A stretch of DNA of 64,000 nucleotides from Hyphomicrobium denitrificans ATCC 51888 (lineage in GTDB: Bacteria; Pseudomonadota; Alphaproteobacteria; Rhizobiales; Hyphomicrobiaceae): NCBI RefSeq assembly GCF_000143145.1, contig NC_014313.1, positions 3,410,001 through 3,474,000 of the forward strand, read 5' to 3'. Position numbers and translations under genes: made by a program. Position 1 is the stretch's first letter. Each line of letters begins with the position of its first letter. Under the pieces are notes generated by a model. That model made no database searches. It was not told the DNA's origin and was given only the letters and a program-made list of their open reading frames with translations. Positions 62,486 through 64,000 of the stretch are shown piece by piece.

Positions 62486-63019
62486 TTATCGCGCCAGCGG
62501 CTTAGCCAGCGGCACGAACGCGGCGAGCACGTCGCGATAGACGTCGCGTTTGAAAGGCACAATCAGATCAAGGAGTTCGGTTGCCGGACTCCAGCGCCAT
62601 TCGATGAACTCAGCGTCGTGTCCGGGCGGTGGCGTGATGTTGATTTCGCTATCATCGCCGAGGAAGCGATACGCGAACCAGCGCTGCTTCTGTCCGCGAT
62701 AGCGGCCACCCCAGGCCTTGCCGATCAATTCGGGTGGGAGATCGTAGGTCAGCCAGCGTGGAAGCTCAGCGATCGGGTCCACCGAGCGGATCGCTGTTTC
62801 CTCAAAGAGTTCGCGTCGCGCGGCGGCGGCTGGCTCTTCGCCGGGATCGATGCCGCCCTGTGGCATCTGCCACCATGTGCCTTTGCCCTCCGAGTCGTTC
62901 TGCGAGCCGGCGCGGCGGCCGATCCAGACATGCCCGTTCCAGTTGACCACCATCTGCCCGACGCAGGGGCGGTACGGCAGGCTGTTGGGATCTACCAGTT
63001 TCTCAGAGTTCTCGGTCAT
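62486..63019 (-). CDS. RppH-like Nudix hydrolase 2
   Basis: This 177-residue paralogue of the gene at 61781-62302 starts at the ATG at 63019, nine bases after [50 protein letters not shown] and FEETAI form the Nudix box, but the usual final Gly is Ala. [18 protein letters not shown] matches its neighbour. It may share or have split the RppH task. Confidence 0.88.
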   Translation of the reverse strand: MTENSEKLVDPNSLPYRPCVGQMVVNWNGHVWIGRRAGSQNDSEGKGTWWQMPQGGIDPGEEPAAAARRELFEETAIRSVDPIAELPRWLTYDLPPELIGKAWGGRYRGQKQRWFAYRFLGDDSEINITPPPGHDAEFIEWRWSPATELLDLIVPFKRDVYRDVLAAFVPLAKPLAR

Positions 63020-63105
63020 CGGTTCGGGCCTTCCTGGCAAGTTCTGCGCAAACGAAGGGCGCCGCGAGGGCGCCCTTCAAAGCTTGGGTGTTTGACGGCG
63101 CGATG

Positions 63106-64000
63106 TCAGTTCGGCGTCGTCTTCTTCTCTTCCGGCGGCGTCGGCGTGGTGGTGCCGCTGCTGTTTGCCGCCGGAGGGGTCGTGGGCGCTGCCGGAGCGG
63201 TAGAGGCGTTGTTCGCCGCTTCCGGACCTTTGGCGGTGCCGTGCAGGAAGCTTAGCGCATACTGAAGCTGCGTATCCTTGTCGGCATCCTTGGCAACGTA
63301 TGACGACGAGCCGGATTCTTCATCCTTGCCTTCCTTGGCGCTGCCGTCGGGGTTTTTCAGGTGACCGCGAAGGCTCGCCTCGCCACGCGGCTTGTCAGCG
63401 CCGATCTTGTCCTTCAGATCGTCCGGGATCGCCTCGTCGATGACGATATCCGGCTCGATGCCCTTGGCTTGGATCGAACGGTTCGACGGCGTGTAGTAGC
63501 GCGCCGTGGTCAGGCGGATCGCACCATTGGCGCCGAGCGGAATGATCGTCTGGACCGAGCCCTTGCCGAACGAACGCGTGCCGATGATCGTTGCGCGTTT
63601 CTGATCCTGAAGCGCGCCGGCAACGATTTCGGATGCCGAGGCCGAGCCGCCGTTGATCAGCACGACGATCTTCTTGCCGTCCGAAATGTCGCCCGGACGG
63701 GCGTTGGCGCGCTGCGTTTCCTCGTTGTTGCGGCCTTTGGTCAGAACGATCGCGCCCTGCTCGAGGAAGTCGTCGGAAACGGCGATGGCCTGGTCGAGGA
63801 GACCGCCGGGGTTGTTGCGCAGATCGATGACCCAGCCCTTGAGGTTCGGGCCGATCTGCTTGTCGAGCGTTTCCACGGCCTTCACGAGATTGGCGTGTGT
63901 CTGCTCGTTGAAGGTCGAAACCTTGATGTAGCCGATATCGCCTTCGGCACGCGACTTAACCGGATTGATGCGAATGACGTCGCGCACGACCTTGACGTCG
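63106..64000 (-). CDS. ctpA: Carboxyl-terminal processing protease (S41), 3' part
   Basis: The gene runs off the window; about 298 C-terminal residues are visible. The S41 catalytic Ser is in INGGSASASEIVAGAL and the Lys in GTRSFGKGSVQTI; VIDLRNNPGGLLDQAI precedes them. The C-terminal tail is Pro/Ala/Thr-rich (ends PPEEKKTTPN). It degrades envelope proteins in the periplasm. Its PDZ domain and signal peptide lie beyond the edge. Confidence 0.93.
   Translation of the reverse strand, partial: DVKVVRDVIRINPVKSRAEGDIGYIKVSTFNEQTHANLVKAVETLDKQIGPNLKGWVIDLRNNPGGLLDQAIAVSDDFLEQGAIVLTKGRNNEETQRANARPGDISDGKKIVVLINGGSASASEIVAGALQDQKRATIIGTRSFGKGSVQTIIPLGANGAIRLTTARYYTPSNRSIQAKGIEPDIVIDEAIPDDLKDKIGADKPRGEASLRGHLKNPDGSAKEGKDEESGSSSYVAKDADKDTQLQYALSFLHGTAKGPEAANNASTAPAAPTTPPAANSSGTTTPTPPEEKKTTPN

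Overview
The window is a 64 kb stretch of a GC-rich alphaproteobacterial chromosome, most likely of the order Hyphomicrobiales (Rhizobiales) and perhaps the Hyphomicrobiaceae. This is inferred from gene families and order: hslU-hslV next to hisB-DUF2628-hisH, hrcA-grpE beside rph-rdgB-hemW, an atpHAGDC operon, ribosomal protein L19 with a C-terminal extension, and GTTC-type SOS boxes. It is nearly all core chromosome. I see no rRNA or tRNA gene, prophage, insertion sequence or CRISPR array.

Layout. 0-4 kb: agmatine-to-putrescine genes (aguA, aguB), a Mop-type TOBE protein and argG, all leftward. 4-6.5 kb: an exported Ala/Pro/Lys-rich protein and two unrecognised genes. 6.5-11 kb: rlmN and the HslUV protease, whose two genes are separated by a membrane-protein gene. 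11-19 kb: histidine genes hisB, hisH, hisA and hisF, interrupted by a small cluster with two Cas2/SinR-like proteins (one behind tandem SOS boxes) and by prfC. 19-27 kb: nth, leuD, leuC, two small zinc-metallopeptidase-like genes, a methyltransferase and a FeeM-like N-acyltransferase. 27-33 kb: trxB, an MHS-type transporter, radC, map and a repeat-bearing OmpA-family protein. 33-39 kb: rplS and trmD, separated by a YcbB-type L,D-transpeptidase, then DUF1330, a YafK-type L,D-transpeptidase, pyrF and a flavin reductase. 39-45 kb: dnaJ, dnaK, grpE and hrcA. 45-49 kb: rph, DUF1772, glyoxalase, rdgB and hemW, the middle genes overlapping. 49-55.5 kb: yqaA, dsbB, a poorly explained 855-bp stretch, an HNH nuclease, gluQRS, rsmI and yraN. 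55.9-61.7 kb: the F1-ATPase operon with two extra genes, an OsmC/Ohr peroxidase and a CxxC protein. 61.8-64 kb: two tandem RppH-like Nudix hydrolases and the 3' part of ctpA.

The strongest candidates for something undescribed are: (i) the Cas2/SinR-like gene at 13806-14174, with three GTTC half-sites at 11-bp spacing plus an inverted box upstream, and its diverged paralogue next door; (ii) ohr and a CxxC-protein gene embedded in the F1-ATPase operon; (iii) an RdgB protein fused to what looks like a DUF7660 domain; (iv) the 50.3-51.2 kb stretch, with a candidate ORF and an RNA that could form an 18-bp stem; (v) a minus-strand terminator at 55.5 kb with no recognised gene. All functional statements come from reading motifs by eye; no database search was run.
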